DNA of 64,000 bases. Source: Povalibacter uvarum. Lineage in GTDB: Bacteria; Pseudomonadota; Gammaproteobacteria; Steroidobacterales; Steroidobacteraceae. The notes beneath the pieces were generated by a model. It saw only the letters and a list, made by a program, of their open reading frames with translations. It did no database searches and had not been told where the DNA came from. The translations under genes were made by a program, and so were the position numbers. Numbering within the stretch: the stretch's first letter is position 1; every line of letters starts with the position of its first letter. Shown piece by piece: positions 16,488-25,893 of this stretch. Where the stretch lies: NCBI RefSeq assembly GCF_014202975.1, contig NZ_JACHHZ010000005.1:248001-312000 (forward strand), read 5' to 3'.

Positions 16488-17923
16488 AGTGAATCGATGA
16501 AGGCGAGCAGCGCCGCGCGATCCGATTTCGACAACGTGCGGTAGGCCTCTTTCGCCTTCTCGGCTTCACCTCCGTGCCAGAGGATGGCTTCGCTGACATC
16601 GCGCGCGCGACCGTCATGCAGCAGGCGGGTGTGGCCGTTCACGATCTTCTGCAGACCGATGCCCCAGAGCGGCGCGGTTCGCCATTCGCTGCCGCTCGCA
16701 TCGAAGTCAGCGCGACCGTCAGCGAGACCCGGTCCCATGTCATGGAGCAGCAGATCGGTGAAGGGATGGAGGGTCTGGCGACTCAACCACGGCCTCTCGG
16801 GCTGGTCGCCCGTCGTGAACGCAGCGCGATGACAGGACTCGCAACCGGCATCGAGGAACAGACGCGCGCCGCGCTTCACTTCCGGTGCATCGAGATGACG
16901 GCGTGCCGGCACGGCCAGCATCTGCTGATAGTCGACGATGTGCTGGAAGATTTCGTCACTGATTTCCGGCGAGCCGCCCGTCGGGGCGGCGAGGCAGGCC
17001 GTCTGCACGCTGGTGCAGATCTGGTCAGGACGCAGCGAAGTGCTCATCCCGATCTCCGAAGAGAACGCACCTGCTGTCTGATGGGCGATGTCGGGCTGAT
17101 TCAGCTTCCAGCCGAGCCGGCCGATGACGAGTTTCTTCAGCCGATGATCCCAGACGCGATTCGGCTTTCCGGAGATTCCGTCGCCGTTCGAGTCTTCCAG
17201 GTCGGCGCGTTCCAGGATCGTACTCTCGGGAATCGCTTCGAGCAGGCCCATGCCGAAGGCGCTCGGCGCAACACGGGGCGAGAACTGGTTGTCGTGAGCA
17301 AGTTCGCCGTACGCAAGCTCTTCGAACGTGTACTCCGGCGCGAGGAGCGTGTAGGACTCACCGTCGCCGAACTGTCCCTGTATTTCGCGATGCGTGATGC
17401 GCACCGTGCCTTCGGCGTCGACGCCTCCGATGGCGAACGGATTCAGATTCCCGCCGTAACGCGGATCGCTGCCCGGCTCATTGTTATCGCCGGGGACAGG
17501 TGTTGCGAACTGAATCACGAGCGAGACGAGGCGCTCGCCGTCGCGTTCCGGCGGCCGGCCACGGCCATCGTTGTTGTGGCAGGCATCGCAGCTGCGCGCA
17601 TTGAACAGCGGCCCGAGTCCATCGCGTGCGCCCGCCGAAGCCGGCGCGACGACCCAGGGACTATTGAAGAACGCATTGCCGATGAAGAACTTCGCGCGGC
17701 GCTGAACGTCGAGATTCGCCGCTGGTTGCGCGTACGCCTTGTGAGTAGCGTTCTGCACCGTCGTCGCGCCTCCGGACGTCGCCTGTAGCAACTGTGTTGT
17801 CTCGTCGTTGCGCCCGCAGCCAGCAATCGATAGCAGGAGTACAGACCAGCAGACACCCAGGTGCGGCCAGACTCTCGCTCCCGCCAACCGCCAACCGCTA
17901 ACCGCCAACCGCTTCTCCTTCAT
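16484..17923 (-). CDS. Di-haem oxidoreductase (DUF1111), lipoprotein
   Basis: 479 residues. The lipobox is LLLSIAGC near residue 36, giving a periplasmic lipoprotein. There are two c-type haem motifs, CDACH (about 113) and CESCH (about 375), and the family block LLHDMGPGLADGR. Upstream and downstream genes overlap it by one and four bases, so imelysin, this gene and DUF1513 form a tight operon. The N-terminal signal contains RLAVSGWRLA, encoded by a tandem heptamer repeat (17883-17914), so the translation start is uncertain: ATG at 17923 or a TTG six codons on behind AAGGAG. By family it would be a thiol or other electron-transfer oxidoreductase. Confidence 0.9.
   Translation of the reverse strand: MKEKRLAVSGWRLAGARVWPHLGVCWSVLLLSIAGCGRNDETTQLLQATSGGATTVQNATHKAYAQPAANLDVQRRAKFFIGNAFFNSPWVVAPASAGARDGLGPLFNARSCDACHNNDGRGRPPERDGERLVSLVIQFATPVPGDNNEPGSDPRYGGNLNPFAIGGVDAEGTVRITHREIQGQFGDGESYTLLAPEYTFEELAYGELAHDNQFSPRVAPSAFGMGLLEAIPESTILERADLEDSNGDGISGKPNRVWDHRLKKLVIGRLGWKLNQPDIAHQTAGAFSSEIGMSTSLRPDQICTSVQTACLAAPTGGSPEISDEIFQHIVDYQQMLAVPARRHLDAPEVKRGARLFLDAGCESCHRAAFTTGDQPERPWLSRQTLHPFTDLLLHDMGPGLADGRADFDASGSEWRTAPLWGIGLQKIVNGHTRLLHDGRARDVSEAILWHGGEAEKAKEAYRTLSKSDRAALLAFIDSL
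17883..17914. repeat. Family E heptamer repeat inside a signal-peptide coding region
   Basis: CCAACCG/CTAACCG units repeat about four times in tandem at the 5' end of the di-haem oxidoreductase gene. On the coding strand the unit is GGTTGGC or GGTTAGC. Translation gives RLAVSGWRLA. Similar heptamer runs occur in unrelated genomes, generally between genes. Confidence 0.7.
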
Positions 17924-19140
17924 CAATCGCCAAGCCCTTCGAGGTCAGACAAGAACACCTGCAACGACTGGGCTGCACGGCCTATGGAAAGAGCTTCAGC
18001 GCGCAGCGAATCGATCGCTGCCTGCACGCGCTGCTGTCCTTCCTTGTTGTCAGGCTGGATTTCACGATCGAAAGGATCCTTGATGGCGGCGAGGGCTTCG
18101 CGGGTGCGGTCGAGTCGTTCGGTCATTTCATCCGCGACGCGTGCGTCTGCCTTCTTCACGAAGTCGGCGAGACTCGGGCCACTGACGGTTTCGCCATTGG
18201 GACGCTTGTAGCTTCCCGTGTAGACGATCTCGATGCCGGCGCCGTTGTTGCGCAGATCGGCGGCGGTCGTGTCGCTGAAGCATGATTGTTCTTCTTCCTG
18301 GTCGCCCGAGAGCAGCGGAACGTTCATGCGCTCGCCCGCCATCTCGATCTCGGCAAGCGCTGCAATGCCGGTGAGCATCCGCTTCAATCCTGTGTAGACG
18401 TCGCCCGCAACGAACTTGGCGCGATAGTTCGGCGTAGCGCCCGGCTGCGGGCTCCAGGCTGCGACGAGTTTTTCGAGGTCGCTGATCAGTAGCGTGGTCG
18501 TCGCCTTCAAATATTGGCCGCGGCGCGCAGCAGCATCCGTCGCCGGGTCGCCCTTGGCGACGAAGTCCGTATACGAACGCTGCCCCGCGCTGGTCGGCGG
18601 ATCGTTGCGATCCTGTCCCCACAACAGGAACTCGATCGCATGCCAGCCGCTGGCGATGTTCTTCTCGCCCCCGGCTTCGTTCTGTGCGGCGACGAGCTCA
18701 GGCGTGATCTCCGGGAACGCCTTCGCATCGCCGATGATGTTGAGGCCGGGTGCTGCGTTGTACGTGTCGGTCTGAACGGCGTCGATGTGATTCTCATCGA
18801 GCGGCCATCCGTTCATCTGCGGCTCGGGGCCGCCTTCCGCATCGACCGGTCCGCCGTAGAAGCGGAAGGCCTCGGAGTGGCTGTAGGGAACGCGTGCCTC
18901 GCGCCAGCGCTCACGCGCAGCAGCGAGTGCTTCTTCGCTCGGATTCGCGAGTAGTTGATCGACGGCAGTATCGAGTGCGCGCGTTGCTGCAAGCGTGTCT
19001 TCGTACGTTGCGTGAACGATGCTGGCGTAGTTCTCGAGCACCGGACGACGCGGATCATCGGGTGGCGTGCGCGAGCAGCCGGCGCACATATATATGAGCG
19101 CGAGCAGGGCGACCGAGGCACTTCGGATCGAATAGGACAT
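17923..19140 (-). CDS. Imelysin-family (peptidase M75) lipoprotein
   Basis: 405 residues from the ATG with GGATGTG upstream. The lipobox is IYMCAGC. The imelysin signature GWHAIEFLLWGQD (GxHxxE) lies near residue 175, followed by the second half of the imelysin bundle with AGDVYTGLKRMLTGIAAL. Proteins such as Pseudomonas IcmP and the EfeO/EfeM group share this domain and are linked to iron uptake; peptidase activity is doubtful for most. It is the first gene of the operon with DUF1111 and DUF1513. A possible Fur site is at 19271-19295, about 130 bases upstream. Confidence 0.92.
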   Translation of the reverse strand: MSYSIRSASVALLALIYMCAGCSRTPPDDPRRPVLENYASIVHATYEDTLAATRALDTAVDQLLANPSEEALAAARERWREARVPYSHSEAFRFYGGPVDAEGGPEPQMNGWPLDENHIDAVQTDTYNAAPGLNIIGDAKAFPEITPELVAAQNEAGGEKNIASGWHAIEFLLWGQDRNDPPTSAGQRSYTDFVAKGDPATDAAARRGQYLKATTTLLISDLEKLVAAWSPQPGATPNYRAKFVAGDVYTGLKRMLTGIAALAEIEMAGERMNVPLLSGDQEEEQSCFSDTTAADLRNNGAGIEIVYTGSYKRPNGETVSGPSLADFVKKADARVADEMTERLDRTREALAAIKDPFDREIQPDNKEGQQRVQAAIDSLRAEALSIGRAAQSLQVFLSDLEGLGD

Positions 19141-19270
19141 GTCACATCCGGGGCTGACGGGTGATCGTTTTGAAGTTGCGGGTCCGGGCGATGGCTGAGG
19201 ACGCGCGCAGCTCGTCTTTGCGTCAGAGCGCGGATGACTCATCGTCGGCGTCTGGCGCGACGAATTCTAT

Positions 19271-19295
19271 TCGCAATCGAGAATGACTCGCAATT
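19271..19295 (-). promoter_or_regulatory. Possible Fur box upstream of the imelysin operon
   Basis: GCAATCGAGAATGACTCGC matches about 10 of 19 positions of the Fur consensus GATAATGATAATCATTATC. It keeps the GAGAATGA core and TTGC/GCAA flanks common in high-GC gammaproteobacterial Fur sites. The imelysin operon is of a type known to be iron-responsive in pseudomonads, which supports the call. The score is modest. Confidence 0.42.
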
Positions 19296-19309
19296 GGGCA
19301 GAGCAGGAG

Positions 19310-19405
19310 TTTCACACGGAGGTCACGGAGATCACGGAGTTCAGACGGAAGGACCCTGCGTGCATGTCCTGCCTTTCCGGGGCTCCGTGGACTCCGTGTG
19401 AAACC
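19310..19405. repeat. Family D inverted repeat, copy 1
   Basis: TTCACACGGAGGTCACGGAG and a further ATCACGGAG on the left are mirrored by GGGGCTCCGTGGACTCCGTG and TGAAACC on the right, around a loop of about 40 bases. Each arm is built of spaced CACGGAG units. Related elements with CACGGGG units are at 23960 and 61677. Confidence 0.75.
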
Positions 19406-19420
19406 TCTTGGGTTTCGGGT

Positions 19421-19678
19421 TCAGTGCCTGACGAAAGGCACGACGGTCGCGGAGGCCCGGCCCGGATAGGCGATGTCGTCGAACAATCGCAGCGTCTGGC
19501 GACGATGCAGGATTTCCCGGAGCTCGGCGCCAGCGACCCCGAGTTGCTCGGCCGCCTTGTCGATCGGCAGGCCTTCGCAGACGATCAGGCTGACTGCCGA
19601 CCAGTAGAGCGCCGCTTCCGTGCGTGTATCGTGCTTATGCATGTAGGCACCGGAGCTTTCGGCCACGGATGGCAGCAT
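19421..19678 (-). CDS. Small hypothetical protein, possible helix-turn-helix
   Basis: 85 residues, or 73 if translation starts at the second ATG (19642, MHKHDTRTEAALYWSAVSLI). The segment EGLPIDKAAEQLGVAGAELR fits a helix-turn-helix shape, and the protein is otherwise short and without signal peptide. Neither start has a convincing Shine-Dalgarno sequence. I do not recognise a named family. It lies between the family D repeat and the SOD gene, on the SOD strand. Confidence 0.45.
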   Translation of the reverse strand: MLPSVAESSGAYMHKHDTRTEAALYWSAVSLIVCEGLPIDKAAEQLGVAGAELREILHRRQTLRLFDDIAYPGRASATVVPFVRH

Positions 19679-19743
19679 GGTGCTGCGCGCGCGTGCCCGG
19701 AGGCAGTCACAGTTATACGTACGCAGATACGTGAAGTTGAGGT

Positions 19744-19759
19744 GAACCCGTGCGGGTTC
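19744..19759 (-). terminator. Short hairpin after the SOD gene
   Basis: GAACCC-GTGC-GGGTTC, a perfect 6-bp stem 19 bases past the SOD stop codon. It has no T-run, so termination activity is uncertain. Confidence 0.3.
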
Positions 19760-19777
19760 TCTCGACGCTTACAGCGC

Positions 19778-20386
<609 letters not shown>

Positions 20387-20554
20387 GGCGGGGTCCTCCT
20401 ACGCGGACATGAGCGGCGTGCTATGGATCTAACGCGAAGGGGGTGTGGGGGTTCCGGAGGGCCCAACCGGCGGATTCGTGAATTTGCACCGCATACAAGC
20501 GGCGCCCGCGGACCAAATCGTGCGTTGAGTCGAACTTTTCAGCGGCAAAACCGG

Positions 20555-20581
20555 GTCCGGCGATGCGCGAATGCGCCGGAC
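20555..20581. other. Hairpin in the gap before the small secreted protein gene
   Basis: GTCCGGCG/CGCCGGAC, an 8-bp perfect stem with an 11-base loop, in the 289-base space between the divergent SOD and small secreted protein genes. Directly after it is GACTATATTTCC, which may contain a -10 element for the downstream gene. Nothing else is recognisable in this gap. Confidence 0.3.
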
Positions 20582-20675
20582 AGACTATATTTCCGCCATA
20601 CGGTTGACTCGTCCCTTCAAGAAGTTCGGGCAGCCGTCGATGAAACCGCGCACTTTGTGGGGCAGGGGGGAGACG

Positions 20676-20993
20676 ATGACCTTGACCAGAACGGTCTTGA
20701 TCACAGCCATTGCAGTGGCCTGGGCTGCATTGGGCGCGCCGTCGTCCCGCGCGGCTGACGAGGCGCCCGCCGCTTTCGTGGCGCTCAAGTTCGAGGGCGC
20801 CTGCGACGGTCAGAACAATCGCCTCTGGCTCACCAATACCCATACCTTCAAGACCATCGCCGTGAAAGTGCGCTGGCGTGCCGCCGGTGGCAAAGATCTC
20901 GAAGACCAGTTCTTCCCTCAGCCGAATTCGGTGCGCGAGATCGGCTGCGCTGCAGAAGCGGAAATCCTCGAAGCCGGTTTTGCCGATTTCTGA
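20676..20993 (+). CDS. Small secreted protein of unknown function
   Basis: 105 residues starting at the ATG behind GGGGGGAG. Signal peptide with cleavage near SSRAA. The mature domain of about 80 residues has two cysteines (GACDGQNN and IGCAAEAE), which may form a disulphide. It has strand-like segments (RLWLTNTHTFKTIAVKVRWR), suggesting a small beta-sandwich in the periplasm. I do not recognise a family. It is followed by a 292-base gap before the TonB receptor gene. Confidence 0.6.
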   Translation: MTLTRTVLITAIAVAWAALGAPSSRAADEAPAAFVALKFEGACDGQNNRLWLTNTHTFKTIAVKVRWRAAGGKDLEDQFFPQPNSVREIGCAAEAEILEAGFADF

Positions 20994-21121
20994 TCGGATT
21001 GTCCGACAGAAAGCCTCACCTATTGACCTGTCCCCGGGCGTCCTGCCCGCGTTCGTGAGTTGCACGCATCTGGATTGATGCGGATTGCAGCCGGTTGAGA
21101 CCTCAACCGACGCTGCATACA

Positions 21122-21163
21122 TCCATTGGACTACACGTCAAATGTTTGGACTGCGCATCCAAA
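21122..21163. promoter_or_regulatory. Two palindromes upstream of the TonB receptor gene
   Basis: TCCA-T-TGGA (21122-21130) and TTTGGA-CTGCGCA-TCCAAA (21145-21163) share the half-site TGGA/TCCA. They lie about 125-165 bases before the receptor start. A weak promoter-like pair TTGGAC...ATACTC overlaps the second palindrome. Together they look like an operator; the regulator is unknown. The remainder of the 20994-21285 gap shows nothing else. Confidence 0.35.
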
Positions 21164-21285
21164 GTGACATACTCGTGCTATCGCGGGGCGCCTGGTCACC
21201 CGCGTGTCAGCCGCCCGACACGAGTGCGTGCTGGATGAGCTGATTGATTCGTCTCCGCAAGCAAATCAGAAGAAGGAGTACGCGA

Positions 21286-23943
21286 ATGAATCTGGGGGTC
21301 ATCAAGTCGCGGCGTGCGCGCGTTCTGGCGCTCGCTGTCGCTTCCACACTGGCAGTCACACAAGCCCAAGCGCAGGAACCACCGAAGAGAACCGAGCTGA
21401 TCGACATCGTGATCGTGACGGCTCAGAAGAAGGAAGAGAATCTGATCGATGTGCCCATCGCCGTTTCCGCATTCAATGCCGAAGCGCTGCAGAGAAAGCA
21501 GATCGACCAGGCGACGGATCTGCAGCTGAACATTCCCAACGTTTCGTACACCAAGACGAACTTCACGGGATCGAACTTCCAGATTCGCGGTATCGGTGTG
21601 TCCTCGGTCGGCGGCAGTTCCGACTCAGGCGTCGAAACGCACTTCAATTCCGTGCCGATCAAGAGCCCGCGTCTGTTCGAGACGGAATACTTCGACATCG
21701 AACGCGTCGAAGTGCTGCGTGGTCCGCAAGGCACGCTGTACGGACGCAACGCCACCGGCGGCGCCGTCAACGTGCTGCCGAAGCGGCCGCAGATCGGCGA
21801 CTTCGGCGGCGACTTTGAAGTCGGCGCCGGCAACTACGGCGAAATCAAAGGCAAGGGCGCGCTGAACGTGCCGATGGGCGAGATCATGTCCCTGCGCCTC
21901 GCCGGCCTCTATTACCAGCGCGACGGATACACGGACAACATCTTCACCGGCAACGACATCGACGGTCGCGATCAATGGGCGGCGCGCGCGGGCTTCCGCA
22001 TCAAGCCTTCCGACGATACCGACATCAACCTCACGGTGAATCACTACAAGGAAGACTCGTCGCGCATGCGCGCGGGCAAGCAGTTGTGCCATCGCGATCC
22101 GACCGGTGCTTATGGTTGCTTGCCGGATCGGCTCGCGTTCGAGGCGGGCAATCTCCGTGGCACGCTCGGCGGAACCCTCGGTGAATTGCTGCCCATCGTG
22201 GCAGGCGCGGGAGCAGTGGCGCTGATCGCTCCGGGAACCGACATGAACGCGGGCGCTGTCGTGCCCGATGACTATCGCAAGGTCAGTGCCGAATTCGATC
22301 CGACTTACGAGGCAGATGAGACGATCGCGACGCTGGAGTTCTTCCATGACTTCGGTTCGCTCACGCTGACCTCGGTCACTGGCTACCAGGAAACGACGCT
22401 GGTCAGCCGCGCCGACTACAACTGGGTTGCAGGCACCCGGAACTACGACGGTGGCGGCATGCCGATCCTGTTCGGCGGCAGCATTCCGCTGAGCCAGATC
22501 GACCTCAATGATCTCTCCGGCTCGCTCGGCGGCAATACCATCGGCCGCTTCACGGCGTCGACGGGCTATGACCAGTCGGATCAGAAGGCGGATCAGTGGT
22601 CGCAGGAATTCCGGATCGCGTCCGAGTTCGATGGCCCGCTCAACTTCCAGCTCGGCGTGTTCTACTTTGAAGCCGACGACGACACGAACTACAGCATCGC
22701 GACGACGGAACTCGACTACGCAGCCGGCTTCCTCGGTTCGCAGCCACCGATCTACAACAACGCAACACCGCTTGCCGGCCTGAAATCGACGGCAGTGTTC
22801 GGCGAGCTGTACTGGGACATGACCGAGTCGTGGCGCTGGACCGCTGGTCTGCGCTACACGAAGGACGACAAGGAAATCCGTGACCGGCAGCTGCTACTGA
22901 GCGTCGACATCGGTGAGCCGTTGCCGCCCTTCCGCGAAGACGAAACCACGTTCGAAGAGTTCACCGGCCGCTTCGGCTTCGACTGGAAGCCAGGCTGGTT
23001 CGACGACTCGACGATCTATGCCTTCTACTCGCGCGGCTACAAGGCAGGCGGTTTCAACCCGCCGCTCGATCGCACCAACCCGGCCTTCACCGGAACGCCG
23101 GAAGTGTACGAGCCCGAGTTCGTGGATTCGTTCGAGATCGGTTCGAAGAATCTCTTCGCCAACGGACGCGTCCAGGCGAACTTCGGTGCGTTCTACTACG
23201 ACTACCAGGGACTGCAGGTCTCGAAGATCGTGGCGCGCACGTCGGTGAACGAGAACGTCGATGCAACGATCTACGGTTTCGAAGGCGAGTTCGTCTTCCA
23301 GCCGGTCGAAGATCTGCAGTTCGACCTGAACGTCTCGTATCTCAACACGAGCATCAACGACTTCTCGAGCATCAACCCGCGCGATCCGAGCAACGGCGAT
23401 CCGAATTTCACGGTCGTGAAGGACGTGTCGACGGCGGCGAACTACGTGATTCCGACGGCATTGATTCCGACGGCACGCGGTGCGGGATGCTTGTTGCCGG
23501 CACAGCTCGGCGGACCGTTCGGCCTGGGTGCGCTGGTGCCTGCCTGCGCTCCGTTCTTCCAGGACGGTGTCGCGCAGGATCTCGATGGCAATCAGTTGCC
23601 CTACTCGCCGGAGTGGTCCGCGAAGATCGGCCTCCAGTACAGCTTCAACTTCGGCAACGGCATGAGCCTGACGCCGCGGGTGGACTACTACTGGCGCGAC
23701 GATTTCTATGCACGGATCTTCAATCGTCCGATCGATCAGATCGAATCCTGGGATGTGCTGAACGCCCAGATCGATCTGAGTTCCGCAGACGATTCATGGT
23801 ACGTGCGCGCCTACGTCAACAATGCCATGGATGACGACAACATCACGGGCATGTACGTGACCGACGCGTCGTCCGGTCTGTTCACGAATGTGTTCGCACT
23901 GGAACCGATGACCTACGGTCTGGCCGTGGGCTTCCGGTTCTGA
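21286..23943 (+). CDS. TonB-dependent outer-membrane receptor
   Basis: 885 residues with RBS AAGGAG and a signal peptide ending at TQAQAQ. A TonB-box-like stretch IDIVIVTAQKK is at the mature N-terminus. A plug domain follows (about 50-170; VPIAVSAFNAEAL, RVEVLRGPQGTLYGRNATGG). The rest is a 22-strand barrel ending in LAVGFRF with C-terminal Phe. The plug sequence is of the large group found with sphingomonad/xanthomonad-type receptors, several of which import plant, aromatic or carbohydrate compounds or siderophores. No neighbouring gene reveals the substrate. It is convergent with the nitroreductase gene, a family D repeat lying between. Confidence 0.93.
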   Translation: MNLGVIKSRRARVLALAVASTLAVTQAQAQEPPKRTELIDIVIVTAQKKEENLIDVPIAVSAFNAEALQRKQIDQATDLQLNIPNVSYTKTNFTGSNFQIRGIGVSSVGGSSDSGVETHFNSVPIKSPRLFETEYFDIERVEVLRGPQGTLYGRNATGGAVNVLPKRPQIGDFGGDFEVGAGNYGEIKGKGALNVPMGEIMSLRLAGLYYQRDGYTDNIFTGNDIDGRDQWAARAGFRIKPSDDTDINLTVNHYKEDSSRMRAGKQLCHRDPTGAYGCLPDRLAFEAGNLRGTLGGTLGELLPIVAGAGAVALIAPGTDMNAGAVVPDDYRKVSAEFDPTYEADETIATLEFFHDFGSLTLTSVTGYQETTLVSRADYNWVAGTRNYDGGGMPILFGGSIPLSQIDLNDLSGSLGGNTIGRFTASTGYDQSDQKADQWSQEFRIASEFDGPLNFQLGVFYFEADDDTNYSIATTELDYAAGFLGSQPPIYNNATPLAGLKSTAVFGELYWDMTESWRWTAGLRYTKDDKEIRDRQLLLSVDIGEPLPPFREDETTFEEFTGRFGFDWKPGWFDDSTIYAFYSRGYKAGGFNPPLDRTNPAFTGTPEVYEPEFVDSFEIGSKNLFANGRVQANFGAFYYDYQGLQVSKIVARTSVNENVDATIYGFEGEFVFQPVEDLQFDLNVSYLNTSINDFSSINPRDPSNGDPNFTVVKDVSTAANYVIPTALIPTARGAGCLLPAQLGGPFGLGALVPACAPFFQDGVAQDLDGNQLPYSPEWSAKIGLQYSFNFGNGMSLTPRVDYYWRDDFYARIFNRPIDQIESWDVLNAQIDLSSADDSWYVRAYVNNAMDDDNITGMYVTDASSGLFTNVFALEPMTYGLAVGFRF

Positions 23944-23959
23944 AGAAACCGGATGAAGA

Positions 23960-24040
23960 ACTCCACGGGGTACACGGGGCGCACGGGGTAGGAAAAAAAC
24001 TCTCTGACCCCGTGTTTCCCCGTGAGCCCCGTGGAAAGTC
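23960..24040. repeat. Family D inverted repeat, copy 2
   Basis: CTCCACGGGGTACACGGGGC then GCACGGGGTAG is mirrored by GACCCCGTGTTTCCCCGTGA then GCCCCGTGGA. It occupies almost the whole gap between two convergent genes and could form a large hairpin at both 3' ends. Confidence 0.8.
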
Positions 24041-24047
24041 TTGCTCT

Positions 24048-24719
24048 TCAAAATCCCCGCAACGTCGCGAACTCCTCCAGAGGCGCCCGATCGGTTCGCA
24101 ATGAATTGATCGGCGCGCTCTCATCGCGATAGCCGAGCGCCATGCCGCAGAAGAGCATGTGGTCGGCCGGCAGCGTCAGGTACTCGGCCACTGATTTGTG
24201 CCACACCGCCCAGGCTTCCTGGGCACATGTGTGCAATCCCTGTTCTCGCGCGAGCAGCATGATGTTCTGCATGAACATCCCGACGTCCGCCCATTGGTCC
24301 TGACCCATGCGGCGATCGACCGAGAAGAACAAGGCGACGGGCGCGCCGAAGAATTCATAGTTGCGGGCGAACTGCATCAACCGCTGCATCTTGTTGTCCC
24401 GCGCGATACCGATCGTCGCGTACATATCCTCGCCGCACTTGAATCGACGCGAGCGATAGGGTTCGTGGAGGTTCGGCGGGTACACGTCGTACTCGCTGCC
24501 TTCGCCCATCGGCTGCGTCGGCAGCTTGCGCTGGATGATTCCGGCGAATTCTCGCAGCGGCTCGCCCGTCAGAACGTGCACCAGCCACGGTTGCAGGTTG
24601 CCTCCAGAGGGCGCGCGTTTCGCTGTTTCCAGGATCTGCACAACGGTTTCGCGCGGGATCGGTGTATCGAGGAACGCGCGGCAACTCATGCGGGTCTCGA
24701 TGGCGGTCGTCACATTCAT
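24048..24719 (-). CDS. Nitroreductase-family flavoprotein
   Basis: 223 residues, start at MNVTTAIETRMSCRAFLDTP. FMN-binding blocks are typical of the family: RMSCRAF near the N-terminus, RAPSGGNLQPW (about 35-45), and near the end HMLFCGMALGYRD. It would reduce nitroaromatics, quinones or similar compounds with NAD(P)H in the cytoplasm. The usual family length is 200-230 residues, so it is complete. No RBS is obvious. It is convergent with the TonB receptor gene. Confidence 0.9.
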   Translation of the reverse strand: MNVTTAIETRMSCRAFLDTPIPRETVVQILETAKRAPSGGNLQPWLVHVLTGEPLREFAGIIQRKLPTQPMGEGSEYDVYPPNLHEPYRSRRFKCGEDMYATIGIARDNKMQRLMQFARNYEFFGAPVALFFSVDRRMGQDQWADVGMFMQNIMLLAREQGLHTCAQEAWAVWHKSVAEYLTLPADHMLFCGMALGYRDESAPINSLRTDRAPLEEFATLRGF

Positions 24720-24876
24720 GGTGTGTAGTTTTTCGAAGAGAGACGAATGACGCGCATGATGCGCCAGGAGCGACTTGCCCGTCACGTGGGCCGTACTTTC
24801 GTCAGTTGCTGTCCCCGACGCGGTGCGCCTACATTTCCTGCTCCACTTGCCAGGTCCCGATCATCAGGTGTCGATC

Positions 24877-25734
24877 ATGCCTTCCACGGAACACACGCTT
24901 GCTGTCGGAGAGGGTGCGCGCTGCGTCGTGCGCGTATTCGAGTCGTCATCGACATCGCCGCCCAGGGGAACAGTGGTCATTCCGTCGGCCATGGGTGTCG
25001 CGCAGAGCTACTACGGCCGTTTCGCGGAGTGGCTTTCGACACAGGGCTATTGCGCGATCACGTTCGATTACCGGGGGATTGGCCGTTCGGCGCCATCCAG
25101 TCTGCGTGGATTCGAGGCGACGATCTTCGACTGGGCCCGCGATTGCGATGCTGTCATCGAATTCGCGAAACAGCGCTGGCCCGAGCTGCCGCTCTTCTGG
25201 GTTGGGCACAGCCTGGGTGGACAGTTGCTGGGTCTTCTCGCGAACCGCGCACGGATCGAGCGCGTCATGACAGTCGCAACCGGCAACGGCTACTGGCTCG
25301 AGAACAGTTGGCCCACGCGCAGATTCGTGTGGTGGATGTGGTACGTCGCCGTGCCCGTCGCAACTCGACTGGTCGGCTACTTTCCAGGCAAGCGGTTGCG
25401 CAAAGTCGGCGATCTGCCGCGCGGCGTGATCGAGCAATGGCGACGGTGGTGCCTCGATCGCGAGTACGTCGTCGGCGTCGAGGGCGAGAACGTCAGGGCA
25501 AGTTACTCGTCGGTCGAGATGCCGATGGTCTGCGTTTCCTTCACCGACGACGAGATGATGTCGGAGCAAAGCGTCCGTTCGCTTCACCGTCTCTACAGTC
25601 ATGCACCCATCGAGTATCGACGCATCGCGCCTCGCGACATCGGCGTCCGTCGCATCGGTCACTTCGGTTTCTTCAGGCCGCAGTTCGAGCAGACGCTCTG
25701 GACGATGGTACCGAGGTGGCTGGAAGCGCAATGA
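24877..25734 (+). CDS. Alpha/beta hydrolase
   Basis: 285 residues from the ATG preceded by AGGTG. The alpha/beta fold shows FDYRGIGRS after strand beta-4, nucleophile elbow GHSLGG (about 110), a candidate acid in FTDDEMMS, and the catalytic His in RIGHFGFFRP. It resembles the group of predicted serine-aminopeptidase/esterase-like proteins of about 280 residues; the substrate is unknown. No signal peptide is present. The stop codon abuts a family C repeat. Confidence 0.85.
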   Translation: MPSTEHTLAVGEGARCVVRVFESSSTSPPRGTVVIPSAMGVAQSYYGRFAEWLSTQGYCAITFDYRGIGRSAPSSLRGFEATIFDWARDCDAVIEFAKQRWPELPLFWVGHSLGGQLLGLLANRARIERVMTVATGNGYWLENSWPTRRFVWWMWYVAVPVATRLVGYFPGKRLRKVGDLPRGVIEQWRRWCLDREYVVGVEGENVRASYSSVEMPMVCVSFTDDEMMSEQSVRSLHRLYSHAPIEYRRIAPRDIGVRRIGHFGFFRPQFEQTLWTMVPRWLEAQ

Positions 25735-25799
25735 GCTGTGAGCCAGAAACACCTTTCGGTTCTGGCTCATTGCTCATCGCTCGCTGCTCGCCGCTGTCT
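25733..25799. repeat. Family C repeat, copy 4
   Basis: ATGAGCTGTGAGCCAGAA, loop ACACCTTTC, GGTTCTGGCTCATTGCTCAT and CGCTCGCTGCTCGCC. It starts at the stop codon of the alpha/beta hydrolase gene. Confidence 0.75.
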
Positions 25800-25893
25800 G
25801 GAAAATCAGCGGCCACTTGCGTGGCCGCCCGTCACGATTCCGTCCTCCTGCGAGAGGCGTATCGCTTGTTAGTCGAGTGCGGGGCGGGTGGGT

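Noticed and set aside
23960..24040. Family D repeat considered as an insertion-sequence terminal repeat
   Set aside because: No transposase frame or second end is present; the element is a single self-contained palindrome.
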